A stretch of DNA of 64,000 nucleotides from Actinomadura darangshiensis (GCF_004349235.1 NZ_SMKY01000007.1:19921-83920), one strand, 5' to 3'. Numbered from the stretch's first letter, positions 1-9,492 are shown. Numbers and translations are program-made. Notes: generated from the sequence alone by a model not told the origin.

Positions 1-1
1 G

Positions 2-709
2 GCCGGGGCCGACGGCGTCGCCCACCTGGCGTACAAGCACGACTTCTCCGACACGGCCGGCGCGGAAGCGGCCGATCTGCGCGCGATCGAGGCGATCGGC
101 TCGGCCCTGGAGGGCTCTGGGAAGCCCTTCGCGGTCGCCTCGGTGATCATGCTGGCGGCGCCGGGGCGAGTCGCGACCGAGGACGTCGAGCCCGATGCGA
201 ACTCGACGGGAGCGCACCGGATCCCGGCCGACCGGGCGGCGGTCGCGCTGGCGGACCGGGGGGTGCGGTCGGCGGCGGTCCGGCTCCCGATCGTGCACGG
301 CCGCGGCGACCGCGGCTTCATCCCGGCCCTCATCGGCATCGCCCGCGAGAAGGGCGTCTCGGCCGTCGTCGGCGACGGCGCCAACCGCTGGCCCGCCGTG
401 CACGGCCGCGACGCGGCCCGCCTGTTCCGGCTCGCCCTGGAGGACGCGCCGGCGGGTTCGCGGCTGCACGCGGTCGGCGACGAGGGCGTCCCGTTCCGCG
501 AGATCGCCGGCGTCATCGGCCGCCACCTGGACGTGCCGGTCACCGGCATCTCCCCGGACGAGGCCGCCGCCCACTTCGGCTGGCTCGCCCACTTCGCCTC
601 GGCCGACGGCCCCGCGTCGAGCGCCCTGACCGAGAAGCTCCTCGGCTGGCGCCCCGAGCAGCCCGCCCTCATCCCCGACCTGGACGAGGGCCACTACTTC
701 GGCGGCTAG
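2..709 (+). CDS. SDR-family NAD(P)-dependent oxidoreductase, C-terminal part (cut by window edge)
   Basis: The frame is open from base 2, so the gene starts upstream of the window; 235 residues remain. The product looks like the C-terminal two thirds of an extended short-chain dehydrogenase / NAD-dependent epimerase-like protein. Typical of this group are the RLPIVHGRGDRGFIPALIGIA stretch, the WPAVHGRDAARLFRLALE segment and the ending LLGWRPEQPALIPDLDEGHYF. The N-terminal GxxGxxG nucleotide-binding motif would lie outside the window. An ATG at 143 is internal, because homologous-looking sequence continues upstream of it. Substrate unknown. Confidence 0.8.
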   Translation, partial: AGADGVAHLAYKHDFSDTAGAEAADLRAIEAIGSALEGSGKPFAVASVIMLAAPGRVATEDVEPDANSTGAHRIPADRAAVALADRGVRSAAVRLPIVHGRGDRGFIPALIGIAREKGVSAVVGDGANRWPAVHGRDAARLFRLALEDAPAGSRLHAVGDEGVPFREIAGVIGRHLDVPVTGISPDEAAAHFGWLAHFASADGPASSALTEKLLGWRPEQPALIPDLDEGHYFGG

Positions 710-820
710 GGCGGCGATCCGCGCCCGTACCCGGCCGCACGGCGGCGGGTCTTGCCGGGGCCGGAGGCAGGGGTGAAACTTGGTGGCGGAGAACCCCCTG
801 ACGCGGATCCGGGAAGGCCC

Positions 821-2311
821 ATGGCCAAGCTGTCCTTGTCGCCCAAGATCTTCGATGTTCTCGACTTCGGCACGCCGTCCGCGGAACGCGACATCTCCCG
901 CGGACTGGAGAAGTACTTCGTGGAGTCCCCGGCCTACCAGCGCGTCCGGTCCGGGGCGAAGACGATCCTGATGGGCAACCGCGGGGCCGGGAAGAGCGCG
1001 ATCTTCCAGATTCTGGCGAAGCGGGAGCGCGCCATCGGCAGCCACGTCATCGAGCTGTCGCCCGACGACTACTCCTACGAGCTGCTCAGCTCGACGATGG
1101 AGGCGGAGAACGCCGGCTCCTGGGCCAAGCAGGGCGCCTACGCCGCCGCCTGGAAGTACCTGATCTACGTCCTGGTCATGAAGGCGCTGGCGCGCAAGGG
1201 GATGCGGCTGACCAAGGGCGGCGGCCGGGAGATCCACCGCTACATCCGCGACAGCCACGGCGCCCAGCAGCTCGGCACGCTGTCGCTGCTCGTGTCCTAC
1301 CTGAAGCGGCTGGAGGCCATCAAGATCGGGCCGATCGAGGCCGGGCTGCGGACCCGGGAGCTGGACCGGCTCTACAAGCTGGAGGAGATCCAGAACCTGC
1401 TGCCGGCGCTGCGGAAGGTGCTGGACACCCAGCGCGTGGTGGTGCTCGTGGACGAACTGGACCGCGGCTGGGACTCCTCCGAGGACGCCAAGGCGTTCGT
1501 GTCCGGGCTGTTCCAGGCGTGCGTCTCCATCAACGCCCTGCACCGGAACCTGCGGGTCTACATCTCGCTGCGGCAGGAGCTGTACGACGACATCCCCGCC
1601 CTGTACGAGGACGCGCAGAAGCACCGGGACCTCCTGGAGAGGATCCACTGGTCGGAGGAGTCGCTGCTGGAACTGATCGCCAAGCGGATCCGGCACTCGG
1701 CGCACGAGAAGGGCTTCGACATCGACGCCCTGGAACGCGCCGGCGACCGGGCCTGCTGGTCGGCGGTCTTCGCCTCGCCGCCGCCGGGCAGCAGCCGCGA
1801 CGGGTCGTTCGGCTACATGGTCGACCGGACGCTGTACCGGCCGAGGGAGCTCATCCAGTTCTGCTCGGAGGCCCTGGAGCAGGCCAGGGGCGGCGCCTCG
1901 AAGCTGCCCGTCCCGTACGCGGCGATCGAGCGGTCCGAGTACGGCTACTCCGCCGAGCGGACGAAGGACATCGCCGCCGAGTACCGCTCTCAGTACCCGG
2001 GCCTGCTGAGCGTCTTCGAAGTGTTCCGCAGCCGCCCGCACACGTTCGAACGCGGCGAACTCGAACTGCTCTGCCTCGAACTCGCCTGCGGCGACATCCC
2101 CACGCACGGCACCGATTCATGGCTGCCTTCCTGCTACCCGAACGAGCTCATCGAGATCCTGTGGCGGGCGGGCCTGCTCACCGCGCAGCCCGCCCAGAAC
2201 GGCCGGTACCTCGGAAGCCACCAGGTGCAGCACCTCAACCTGGCGGCCGTCCCGCGCTTCCGCGTCCACGAGATGTTCCACGCGTCCCTCGGCATCGACG
2301 ACCGCCCCTAG
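821..2311 (+). CDS. Orphan P-loop ATPase (AAA-like), about 496 aa
   Basis: A nucleotide-binding protein of unknown role. It has a clear Walker A motif, GNRGAGKSA, at about residues 52-60, and a Walker B-like VVVLVDELDRGW at about 205-216. The C-terminal half is helical with Arg-rich helices (for example SLLELIAKRIRHSAHEKGF). No nuclease, membrane or DNA-binding domain is obvious. The frame is open from 752, but the ATG at 821, preceded by a GGGAAGG sequence, starts just before the conserved-looking MAKLSLSPKIFDVLDFG. The layout resembles the P-loop ATPase family called Sll1717-like; this is recollection, not a search. It stands alone on the plus strand, and its last four bases overlap the convergent HAD gene. 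Confidence 0.75.
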   Translation: MAKLSLSPKIFDVLDFGTPSAERDISRGLEKYFVESPAYQRVRSGAKTILMGNRGAGKSAIFQILAKRERAIGSHVIELSPDDYSYELLSSTMEAENAGSWAKQGAYAAAWKYLIYVLVMKALARKGMRLTKGGGREIHRYIRDSHGAQQLGTLSLLVSYLKRLEAIKIGPIEAGLRTRELDRLYKLEEIQNLLPALRKVLDTQRVVVLVDELDRGWDSSEDAKAFVSGLFQACVSINALHRNLRVYISLRQELYDDIPALYEDAQKHRDLLERIHWSEESLLELIAKRIRHSAHEKGFDIDALERAGDRACWSAVFASPPPGSSRDGSFGYMVDRTLYRPRELIQFCSEALEQARGGASKLPVPYAAIERSEYGYSAERTKDIAAEYRSQYPGLLSVFEVFRSRPHTFERGELELLCLELACGDIPTHGTDSWLPSCYPNELIEILWRAGLLTAQPAQNGRYLGSHQVQHLNLAAVPRFRVHEMFHASLGIDDRP

Positions 2312-2940
2312 CCGAGGTGCAGTCCGGCCTGGGTCGTCCTGACGCGGGTCAGGTTCTCGACGGTGTGGTGGGCCGCCGTCAAGGACTCCAGCGGATGGCT
2401 GGTGACCACGGCCACGACCGTCGCTCCGGCCGCACGGCCGGCGGCTATGCCGGCGGGCGCGTCCTCTATGACGACGCAGGCGGACGGGTCCACGCCCAGC
2501 CGCCGTGCTGCCTGGAGATAGCCGGACGGGTCCGGTTTGCCGTCCTCGACGTCTTCGGCGGTCACGACCGTGGGCGGGAGCGGCACACCGGCCACGTCCG
2601 TGCGGACTTTCAACTGCGCCCTGTCCATGGAGGTGACGAAGGCGTGCGGCAGGCCGTTCATGTGAGCGAGCAGTTCCACGGCGCCGGGGAGGGCGGTGAT
2701 GCCGTCGGTGCGGGCGGCTTCCAGTGCGTCGAGGTGTTGGGTGGCTTCGCGGACCTGGCCGGCCGGGAGGAAGTCGGCGACGCGGTCGCTCGTCCGGCGG
2801 CCGTGGGCGTCGGACAGGAACTCGTCCGGGTCGATGCCGTATGCGGCCGCCCATTCACGGGCCGCTCGCTCGACCAGGGGTGTCGAGTCGACGAGGGTGC
2901 CGTCCACGTCGAACAGGACCGCGGCGCAAGAGAGGATCAC
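2308..2940 (-). CDS. HAD-superfamily (subfamily IA) sugar-phosphatase-like hydrolase
   Basis: A predicted cytosolic phosphatase of the beta-phosphoglucomutase / YfbT type, 210 residues. The N-terminal motif [11 protein letters not shown], carries the nucleophile Asp11 and acid/base Asp13. The Thr/Ser motif II lies near [10 protein letters not shown]. Motif III and IV are represented by [15 protein letters not shown] and [17 protein letters not shown]. The GTG start at 2940 overlaps the rpe stop (GTGA), so the two are translationally coupled, suggesting a phosphosugar substrate linked to pentose phosphate metabolism. The exact substrate cannot be read from sequence. Confidence 0.85.
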   Translation of the reverse strand: MILSCAAVLFDVDGTLVDSTPLVERAAREWAAAYGIDPDEFLSDAHGRRTSDRVADFLPAGQVREATQHLDALEAARTDGITALPGAVELLAHMNGLPHAFVTSMDRAQLKVRTDVAGVPLPPTVVTAEDVEDGKPDPSGYLQAARRLGVDPSACVVIEDAPAGIAAGRAAGATVVAVVTSHPLESLTAAHHTVENLTRVRTTQAGLHLG

Positions 2941-3614
2941 CAGTCCGCCTTGGCCGTGGCCTCCTCTGCTTGGGCGCGCAGCTTGCCGACGGCCTCGGCC
3001 GGGTCGTCGGCCCCGTAGACGGCGCTGCCGGCGACGAACACGTCCGCGCCGGCGTCGGCGCAGCGCTCGATGGTCTCGGCGCTGACGCCGCCGTCGACCT
3101 GGAGCCAGATGGGGAGGTCGCGTCCCTTGATGAGCTCGCGGGCGCGGCGGACCTTCGGCAGGACGACGTCCAGGAACCTCTGGCCGCCGAAGCCGGGCTC
3201 GACGGTCATCAGCAGCAGCATGTCGATTTCCCCGAGGATGTCCTCGAAGCCGTCCACCGGGGTGGCCGGGTTGACGCCGAGGCCCGCGCGCGCGCCCGCC
3301 GCGCGGATGGTGCGCAGAGTGCGGATGGGGGCCTTCGCCGCCTCGGCGTGGATGGTGACGCTCTTCGCTCCGGCCTCGGCGTACTCCGGGGCCCAGCGGT
3401 CGGGGTCCTCGATCATCAGGTGGCAGTCGAGCGGCAGCGTGCTGTGCTGGAGCAGCGCCTGGACGACGGGCAGTCCCAGGGTGAGGTTCGGGACGAAGTG
3501 GTTGTCCATCACGTCGACGTGCACCCAGTCGGCGGAGTCGGCGATGCGCGCGACGTCCTCGGCCAGGCGGGCGAAGTCGGCGGACAGGATGCTGGGTGCG
3601 ATCTGAGGAGCCAT
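2937..3614 (-). CDS. rpe: Ribulose-phosphate 3-epimerase
   Basis: Interconverts D-ribulose 5-phosphate and D-xylulose 5-phosphate in the pentose phosphate pathway. The 225-residue length is standard. Family signatures are [12 protein letters not shown] at the N-terminus, [16 protein letters not shown] with a metal/catalytic Asp, [12 protein letters not shown], the GFGGQRF phosphate loop and [12 protein letters not shown] with the second catalytic Asp. It sits downstream of a PAP2 gene and overlaps the HAD phosphatase start by four bases. Next to priA-def-fmt-rsmB this is the usual actinobacterial arrangement. Confidence 0.97.
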   Translation of the reverse strand: MAPQIAPSILSADFARLAEDVARIADSADWVHVDVMDNHFVPNLTLGLPVVQALLQHSTLPLDCHLMIEDPDRWAPEYAEAGAKSVTIHAEAAKAPIRTLRTIRAAGARAGLGVNPATPVDGFEDILGEIDMLLLMTVEPGFGGQRFLDVVLPKVRRARELIKGRDLPIWLQVDGGVSAETIERCADAGADVFVAGSAVYGADDPAEAVGKLRAQAEEATAKADW

Positions 3615-3626
3615 GATGCCCAGATT

Positions 3627-4565
3627 CTATTGAGGCTGCCCGGCCCGCTCGTCACCCGCCCGGGTGAGACCGGGGGTGGGGCGGGCGGACAGGCCCAGGC
3701 GGACGAAGACCTCCGGCGCGCCCGCCGTGACCCACAGGGCGAGCAACGCCTGGACGACGAACGCCTGGACCACGCTGGTGCCCTGGAAGAAGGCGATGAC
3801 AGCCGTACCCGCGAGACCCACCGGGAGGCGCGCCAGGCGCTGCCAAGCCTTCCCGCCCGGGTCGAACCAGCCGCGTGCGGCGCAGAGGGACAGGCCCATG
3901 AGAGTGCCGCAGAGCGCGCCCGACGCCTGGGCTGAGTCGGTCAGCGTTATCGGTCCGATGACGCCTCCGGCGGCCTGGATTGCCTCCGACCAGGCTTGCG
4001 GCCATTGCCAGTCTTGGAGCGGCTGGAGCGCACCCCAGGCCGCTGCCAGCAGCAGCAGGGAGACGCCCAGGGAGAGGGCCATTTGTGCGGCGAGATGCTG
4101 ACGTGTCCACCAGGGGACGACGATCGGCTCCAGACCAAGGACGGCGACGAGAAGAGCCAGGCCGATGCCCCAGCCCGCCAGCACCTGGCCGATCGAATGG
4201 ACCCCCAGGTAAACGCGGGAAAGCCCGATCAGGAAGACGACGACGGCTGCTCCCGCCCACAGGATCCAGCGCCTCGTCTGGGCGGCGAAGAACCCCCACC
4301 CGGCGACGCTGTTCTGGGAGTGGCCGGACGGCATCCCGAAGGACGTGAGCGACTGCCTGCCGTCGACGGACGGGTCCGTCCAGTACGGGCGCGGCGCGTG
4401 GAAGACCAGCTTGAGGATCGTGTTCACGACCGCGCCGAACAGCAGGACCACCGCGGCCCTCGCGGCGAGGCGGGGCGCCACGCACCAGAAGAGCGCCAGC
4501 AGCAGCGGGACGTAGAAGGCCGCGCTGCCCAGGTACGACATGAATTGCATGAAGCCGGTCAGCAC
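3627..4565 (-). CDS. PAP2-family membrane phosphatase
   Basis: An integral membrane protein of 312 residues with the phosphatidic acid phosphatase type 2 signature in order: KLVFHAPRP (KxxxxxxRP), PSGHS and SRVYLGVHS. The Asp usually three residues after the last His is replaced by Gln (HSIGQ), a substitution that also occurs in other bacterial PAP2 proteins. A second bundle of hydrophobic helices follows the catalytic core. It likely dephosphorylates a lipid phosphate or isoprenyl diphosphate on the membrane. It lies in the same strand run as rsmB and rpe with short gaps. Substrate is unknown. Confidence 0.85.
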   Translation of the reverse strand: MLTGFMQFMSYLGSAAFYVPLLLALFWCVAPRLAARAAVVLLFGAVVNTILKLVFHAPRPYWTDPSVDGRQSLTSFGMPSGHSQNSVAGWGFFAAQTRRWILWAGAAVVVFLIGLSRVYLGVHSIGQVLAGWGIGLALLVAVLGLEPIVVPWWTRQHLAAQMALSLGVSLLLLAAAWGALQPLQDWQWPQAWSEAIQAAGGVIGPITLTDSAQASGALCGTLMGLSLCAARGWFDPGGKAWQRLARLPVGLAGTAVIAFFQGTSVVQAFVVQALLALWVTAGAPEVFVRLGLSARPTPGLTRAGDERAGQPQ

Positions 4566-4592
4566 GGGTCCTCCAGCACGGGTCCTCCAGGG

Positions 4593-5999
4593 CTATGTGC
4601 GTCGCAGGAGGGCCAGGAACATCGCGTCGGTGCCGTGGCGGTGCGGCCAGAACTGCGCGTACGGGCCGTCCCCCAGGCCGGTGAGGTCCGGGGCGAGCCC
4701 CTTCAGGACCGCCGGGGCGTCGAGCCGTTCGACGTCGTCGCGCTTCCGGAGGACGTCGTCCACGACCACCTGGGTCTCGGCCAGGTGGGGCGAGCAGGTG
4801 ACATAGGCGACCACACCGCCGGGGCGGACCGACTCCAGCGCCGTGGTGAGCAGTGCCCTCTGCAGGGGACCGAGTTCGGCGACCGATTCGGGGCCCCGGC
4901 GCCAGCGCGCCTCTGGACGGCGGCGCAGCGCCCCCAGGCCGGTGCAGGGCGCGTCGACCATGACCCGGTCGAACGACCCCGGACGCCAGGCCGGTGCCGT
5001 GCCGTCCGCGGCGACCACGCCCGTCCGGTCATCGACGGCGCGCCGGACGAGGCCGGCGCGGTGCGGCTGGACGTCGGCGGCGAGAAGCCGCGCGTCGCGT
5101 TGCGTCGCGATGGCCGACAGGAGACCGGCCTTGCCTCCGGGCCCCGCGCAGAGGTCGGCCCAGCGTGCGTCAGGTCCGTCCAAGGGGGCCTCGGCCAAAG
5201 CCAAGGTGACCATTTGGCTGGCCTCGTCCTGGACCGCGGCGCGCCCCTCGTTGACGGCCGCGATACCGGCCGGGTCGCCCTCGGGCAGAACAGCGGCGTA
5301 GGGCGAGTAGGGGGCGGGCTCAGCGCCCGCGTCGTGAAGCTCTTCGAGTGTGGACCGGCCAGGGCGGGCCACAAGCGTCACGCGGGGGCGAGCGTTGTCC
5401 GCTGCGAGCAGTTCGTCGATCTCGTCCGGCCCGACGGCGTCGCGCAACGCGGAGACGATCCACTTCGGGTGGCTGTGGGCGATCGACAGGCGCGTCGTCG
5501 GGTCGGCGCCGGCGGGCGCCACGATCTCCAGCCAGGCGTCCATGTCGCGTGAGGCGACCTTGCGGAGCACCGCGTTGGCGAACTTGGCCTGCCCGGGGCC
5601 GGTGACGGACCGGGCCAGCTCCACGGTGGTGCCGACGGCGGCGTGCGGCGGGATGCGGGTGGCGAGGATCTGGTGCGCGCCGAGGCGCAGCACGTCCAGG
5701 AGCGGGGCGTCGATACGGCGCAGTTCGCGGTCGCTGCACAGGGCGAGCACGGCGTCGTAGGTTCCCCGGCCGCGCAGGGTGCCGTAGGTCAGCTCGGTGG
5801 CGAGGGCGGCGTCGCGCCCGGTGAGGCCGCGGTCGCGCAGGCGGGCGGGCAGCAGCAGGTTCGCGTACGCGTCGCGGGTCTCGACCGCGCGGATCACGTC
5901 GAACGCCGTACGGCGGACGAGGTCCTGGGGGCGGCCCGTCTTGCGGGGGCCGCCCGGCCTGCGGTTCTGCGTGTGTCGGCGGTTGCGGGCTGGCGGCAT
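4593..5999 (-). CDS. rsmB: 16S rRNA (cytosine-C5)-methyltransferase RsmB/Fmu
   Basis: Expected to methylate C967 of 16S rRNA using S-adenosylmethionine. The 468-residue protein has an N-terminal NusB-like RNA-binding domain (about 25-150, following a basic Arg/Gly/Pro-rich tail) and a C-terminal Rossmann methyltransferase. The SAM-binding DLCAGPGGKAGLLSA is present, as are both catalytic cysteine motifs: VDAPCTGLG and TCSPHLAETQ. Its ATG shares one base with the fmt stop (TGATG), so it is co-translated with fmt, as is common in bacteria. Confidence 0.95.
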   Translation of the reverse strand: MPPARNRRHTQNRRPGGPRKTGRPQDLVRRTAFDVIRAVETRDAYANLLLPARLRDRGLTGRDAALATELTYGTLRGRGTYDAVLALCSDRELRRIDAPLLDVLRLGAHQILATRIPPHAAVGTTVELARSVTGPGQAKFANAVLRKVASRDMDAWLEIVAPAGADPTTRLSIAHSHPKWIVSALRDAVGPDEIDELLAADNARPRVTLVARPGRSTLEELHDAGAEPAPYSPYAAVLPEGDPAGIAAVNEGRAAVQDEASQMVTLALAEAPLDGPDARWADLCAGPGGKAGLLSAIATQRDARLLAADVQPHRAGLVRRAVDDRTGVVAADGTAPAWRPGSFDRVMVDAPCTGLGALRRRPEARWRRGPESVAELGPLQRALLTTALESVRPGGVVAYVTCSPHLAETQVVVDDVLRKRDDVERLDAPAVLKGLAPDLTGLGDGPYAQFWPHRHGTDAMFLALLRRT

Positions 6000-6925
6000 C
6001 AGTGCAGCGCGTCCTTGCCGGTCAGGTCGACGCCGCGGACCCAGTCGGCGGCGGCCATGCGGCGCTTGCCCTGAGGCTGCACCTCGCCCAGTGCGACAGG
6101 GTGCGTGGCCGTCCCGACCAGTACCTCGCTCTTGGCGGTCTGGATCTCACCGGGCGGCAGCTTGCCGGCGTCCGGCGCCGGGCGGACGGGCCCCAGCTTG
6201 ACCCGCGTGTCGCGGAAGTTCGTCCACGCACCGGGCGCCGGCGTGCACGCGCGCACGAGGCGGTCGACGTGCAGGGCCGGGCTCCCCCAGTCGACGTGCC
6301 CGTCGTCGGGCGTCAGCTTGGCCGCGTGGGACACGCCCTCGGTCGGCTGTGGCCTGGGTTCGAGGACGCCCGCCTCGATGCCGTTCATCGTGTCGAGGAG
6401 GAGGCTCGCACCGGCGACGGCGAGCCGTCCCAGAAGGTCGCCGGAGGTGTCCGCAGGCTGGATCGGCTCGGTGAGGACGCCGTAGACCGGGCCCGTGTCG
6501 AGGCCCTCCTCGATCTGGAACGTGGCCGCGCCGGTCATGTCGTCGCCGTGCAGGATCGCGCGCTGCACCGGTGCGGCGCCGCGCCAGGCGGGCAGCAGCG
6601 AGAAATGCAGGTTCACCCAGCCGTGGCGGGGGATCTCCAGCGCCTCGCTGGGAAGCAGCGCGCCATAGGCGACGACCGGGCAGCAGTCGGGCGCGATCTC
6701 CCGCAGCCGGTCGAGGAACTCGGGATCGCGTGCCTTCGCCGGTTTCAGCACCTCGACGCCCGCCTCGGCGGCCAGGGAGGCCACCGGTGCGGCGCTCAGA
6801 TGCCGCCCGCGGCCCGAACGCCCGTCCGGGCGGGTCACGACCGCCACCACCTCGTGCGAGGACCCCAGAAGCGCCGTGAGGGCCGGCAGCGCGGTCTCGG
6901 GGGTCCCGGCGAAGACGAGCCGCAT
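5999..6925 (-). CDS. fmt: Methionyl-tRNA formyltransferase
   Basis: Formylates initiator Met-tRNA using 10-formyl-tetrahydrofolate. The 308-residue length is normal. The N-terminal [18 protein letters not shown], the catalytic [22 protein letters not shown] (Asn and His of the active site) and [14 protein letters not shown] segment (here [10 protein letters not shown], with the catalytic Asp) are all present, followed by the OB-fold tRNA-binding C-terminal domain. The ATG at 6925 shares a base with the stop of a 20-codon mini-ORF lying in a 62-bp tandem duplication. The GAGGAG ribosome binding sequence of fmt is inside the repeat unit. Confidence 0.96.
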   Translation of the reverse strand: MRLVFAGTPETALPALTALLGSSHEVVAVVTRPDGRSGRGRHLSAAPVASLAAEAGVEVLKPAKARDPEFLDRLREIAPDCCPVVAYGALLPSEALEIPRHGWVNLHFSLLPAWRGAAPVQRAILHGDDMTGAATFQIEEGLDTGPVYGVLTEPIQPADTSGDLLGRLAVAGASLLLDTMNGIEAGVLEPRPQPTEGVSHAAKLTPDDGHVDWGSPALHVDRLVRACTPAPGAWTNFRDTRVKLGPVRPAPDAGKLPPGEIQTAKSEVLVGTATHPVALGEVQPQGKRRMAAADWVRGVDLTGKDALH

Positions 6926-6987
6926 CAGTACCGCTCCTCGTTGGGAAGGGGGTCCCGGCGCTGTGCTCTCCGATTGGCGAGGCGCAT
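6925..6987 (-). CDS. 20-codon mini-ORF 2, identical copy coupled to fmt
   Basis: An exact copy of the preceding mini-ORF. Its TGA (6927-6925) overlaps the fmt ATG (6925-6923) by one base, and its GAGGAG motif is placed as the fmt ribosome binding site. It could support termination-reinitiation into fmt. No function is claimed for the peptide. Confidence 0.45.
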   Translation of the reverse strand: MRLANRRAQRRDPLPNEERY

Positions 6988-7049
6988 CAGTACCGCTCCT
7001 CGTTGGGAAGGGGGTCCCGGCGCTGTGCTCTCCGATTGGCGAGGCGCAT
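6987..7049 (-). CDS. 20-codon mini-ORF 1 in the def-fmt duplication
   Basis: The ATG at 7049-7047 follows the def stop codon with no gap (TAGATG). The peptide starts [14 protein letters not shown] and ends NEERY. Its TGA shares a base with the ATG of the second, identical mini-ORF. The first residues MRL and the ATGCGCCTC start resemble the fmt start (ATGCGGCTC, MRL), so the unit may derive from a duplicated fmt start region. Whether it is translated for its product or only passes ribosomes on is unknown. Confidence 0.45.
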   Translation of the reverse strand: MRLANRRAQRRDPLPNEERY

Positions 7050-7595
7050 CTAGATCGCCTTCCCGAGGGTGCGGTGCGGCGACTCCTTGACGACGGGGGC
7101 CGGGTCGCCGAACCACTCGGCCTCCCGGATCGCCTTCATCGCGGCCTTGCGCTGCTCGGGATCCATCCGGTCGACGAAGATGATCCCGTCGAGGTGGTCG
7201 CTCTCGTGCTGGACGCAGCGGGCCAGCAGGTGCGTCCCCTCCAGCGTGATCGGCTCCCCGTGCATGTTGAAGCCCTTCGCCACCACGCCGACCGAGCGGG
7301 GCGTGGGGAAGGCCAGGCCGGGCAGGGACAGGCAGCCCTCGTCGTCGGTCTCCTGGTCGTCGGACAGGTCGAGGGTCGGGTTGACCACGTGGCCCAGGCG
7401 GTCGTCGACGTAGTAGGTGAACACGCGCAGGCCCACACCGAGCTGCGGCGCGGCCAGGCCCACACCGGGGGCGTCGATCATCGTGTCGGTGAGGTCCTTG
7501 ACGAGCTGGCGCAGCTCCTTGTCGAAGTCCTTCACCGGCTCCGCGGGCGTGCGGAGCACGGGGTCGCCGAAGAGGCGGATGGGCTTGACGGCCAA
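7050..7595 (-). CDS. def: Peptide deformylase
   Basis: Removes the N-formyl group from nascent proteins; a metal-dependent cytosolic enzyme partnered with fmt. All three family motifs are present: [16 protein letters not shown] (metal-binding Cys) and QHESDHLDG (HExxH metal site). The frame is open to 7703, but the TTG at 7595 starts the typical [17 protein letters not shown]. It has a GGAAACGGAG ribosome binding stretch upstream and gives a normal 181 residues. The stop TAG abuts the first mini-ORF ATG upstream of fmt. Confidence 0.93.
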   Translation of the reverse strand: MAVKPIRLFGDPVLRTPAEPVKDFDKELRQLVKDLTDTMIDAPGVGLAAPQLGVGLRVFTYYVDDRLGHVVNPTLDLSDDQETDDEGCLSLPGLAFPTPRSVGVVAKGFNMHGEPITLEGTHLLARCVQHESDHLDGIIFVDRMDPEQRKAAMKAIREAEWFGDPAPVVKESPHRTLGKAI

Positions 7596-7683
7596 CGAGG
7601 GCTCCGTTTCCTGCGGGTTCCACTGCGGGCTGGGACGCACCGTCCAGTCTACGGAGGTGTGCCCCGGGATATTCACGGCATGT

Positions 7684-9492
7684 TCACACGCCGCGGTGCG
7701 CACCCTGGCTCGCGGAGCGCGCCTTGTAGGCGGCCGTACGGGCGGCCTTGGCGGTCGCCTTGTCCGGATGGTGGGCGCCCAACGCCTCCAGGACGTCGGC
7801 CACGGCCGGATGGTGGGTGCGCCACAGCTCGTCGACCATGGCCCGCATCTCCGCTCCCGGAGGCGCGTCGATGAGGGCGGCCTCGACCGCCTCCTCCGGT
7901 TCGGCGGTCTCCATCATCCCGGCGACCGTGTCGACGAACACCCAGAGGTACTCCTCGCGCGCCAGTTCCCGCCCGGACGGGTCTCCGGCGGCGTTCAGCC
8001 ACATCGCGGCATAGGGCGACACCAGCGGATGCTCCTGGGCGGCGCGCACGACACCGGCGGCCTCCTGGCCGATCCGGTGCAGGACGGCGGCGGCGAGGTT
8101 GCGGGCGCCGGGGCCGCCGGTCCGCATGACGTCGAGGAGGTCGGCGGCGGCGTCCTTGGGGTCGTGCGACGCCAGCCAGCCGTCGATCTCCTCGTCGGCG
8201 GCCTCCGGCCGGTACCAGGTGAGGCCGGTGATCAGCTCGGACGCGCGCGCGCCCGCCAGTTCGCCGACGACGGGCGCGGTGAACCCGTCCGCCAGGAGCA
8301 GCTTCCTGACCGCCCACACGCCGAGCGGGGTCAGCGCGCGTCCCGTGCCGGACCGCTCGACGATGCCCCAGTCCTCAAGGGACGCGAGTTCCAGAGCGAA
8401 CGCGTCCGACACGAGGGCGGGCATGGTCTCGGTGTCGGTGAGGTCGTACGCCTCCTCGACATGGGCCAGCAGGGCCTCGGCCAGGACCGCGGGCTCGGTC
8501 GGCTCCTCCTGCTCGTACAGGTGGATGAGGACGCCGGTCAGCTCGTTCTGGACGAGTTCGACCGCGTCCAGGCCGTCGGCGTAGTCGTGCTCCGGCACGA
8601 CGACCGCGTCGAAGAGCGGGAGCCATGCGGCGAGCAGTGCCGCGTCGTCGTCCGCCTCTAGGTCCGGCTGGGCAGGCCCCAGGGCGGCGGCTTCGTTCTC
8701 GGCCGTGATGACGTGCGCCTCTACCGCGGCCCACCAGAGCCGTTCCAGCTCGCCTTCGTCCTCCATCTGCCCGTGGCGCCGCGGGGCGTCGAGGCCCAGG
8801 GCGCCGCGGGCGGCCTCCGCGTCGTCCTCGGTGAGCGTGCCGTGCCCGGTGAGCGGCCGCTCGCCCGTCCAGCGGGCCAGCGCCAGGACGGCGCCGGTGA
8901 GGCCGGAGCGGCGCGCCGCGTCCGCCAGCTCGGCCTCCGGCGCCAGCCGGACGGGCGGCACGACCAGCTCGGCGGCCTGCCGCAGGTACTCCTCGGTGCG
9001 GGCGAAGCGCTCCTCCTCCGGCCGGGACTCGAACTCGCGCACCCACGCGTCGACGGCGCCCTGGTCGTCCAGGGACACGCCGTCGGCCTCCATGAGCCCG
9101 GCGATGACCTCGGCGGCGGCCTGCCGCTCCTCGCTGTCGACCGAGGCCACGACCTCGGCGAACTCGAGGCCCGTCCGGTCGACCTCCGCCTCCAGGGCGT
9201 CGGCGTCCGCGGCCGCGACGGCGCCGGTGTCGCGCAGGTAGGCGACGATCCGGCGCAGGGCGTCCAGGACGGTGGGGACGTCGTCGCGGCCGGCGACCAC
9301 CGACTCGGGGAAGGCCTCCAGGAGCAGCTCGCGGACGCCCTGCGGGGTCAGCGCCTCCGGCCCCGCGAGGGCCAGCTCCTCCCGCGCCAGGTCGAGCAGG
9401 ATGCGCACGCCCTGCTCGTCCGGCGTCTCGCCGCGTTCGTCCGCCCACCGCCGCAGGTCTCCGGCGATGGTCTCCACCCAGTTGTCGGCCAC
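7684..9492 (-). CDS. Large acidic conserved-looking protein of unknown function, 602 aa
   Basis: I do not recognise a family. The protein is rich in Glu, Asp, Ala and Leu, predicted helical and soluble, with no signal peptide or membrane span. The middle (about 390-430: ALVSDAFALELASLEDWGIVERSGTGRALTPLGVWAVRKLLL) looks like a winged-helix-type segment. The C-terminus (about 480-600) resembles helical HEAT-like repeats. It starts with GTG 16 bases downstream of the priA stop and lies upstream of def, so it probably belongs to the priA transcript. Confidence 0.7.
   Translation of the reverse strand: MADNWVETIAGDLRRWADERGETPDEQGVRILLDLAREELALAGPEALTPQGVRELLLEAFPESVVAGRDDVPTVLDALRRIVAYLRDTGAVAAADADALEAEVDRTGLEFAEVVASVDSEERQAAAEVIAGLMEADGVSLDDQGAVDAWVREFESRPEEERFARTEEYLRQAAELVVPPVRLAPEAELADAARRSGLTGAVLALARWTGERPLTGHGTLTEDDAEAARGALGLDAPRRHGQMEDEGELERLWWAAVEAHVITAENEAAALGPAQPDLEADDDAALLAAWLPLFDAVVVPEHDYADGLDAVELVQNELTGVLIHLYEQEEPTEPAVLAEALLAHVEEAYDLTDTETMPALVSDAFALELASLEDWGIVERSGTGRALTPLGVWAVRKLLLADGFTAPVVGELAGARASELITGLTWYRPEAADEEIDGWLASHDPKDAAADLLDVMRTGGPGARNLAAAVLHRIGQEAAGVVRAAQEHPLVSPYAAMWLNAAGDPSGRELAREEYLWVFVDTVAGMMETAEPEEAVEAALIDAPPGAEMRAMVDELWRTHHPAVADVLEALGAHHPDKATAKAARTAAYKARSASQGAHRGV

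Larger units (their letters stand above)
6921..7050. repeat. 62-bp perfect tandem duplication (two copies plus 6 bp) between def and fmt
   Basis: Bases 6921-6982 and 6983-7044 are identical, and 7045-7050 repeats the first six bases. Read on the minus strand, each unit holds a start codon, 19 more sense codons, a GAGGAG ribosome binding motif and a TGA. The TGA shares its last base with the next ATG. The duplication therefore chains two short ORFs directly into fmt. Confidence 0.97.
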
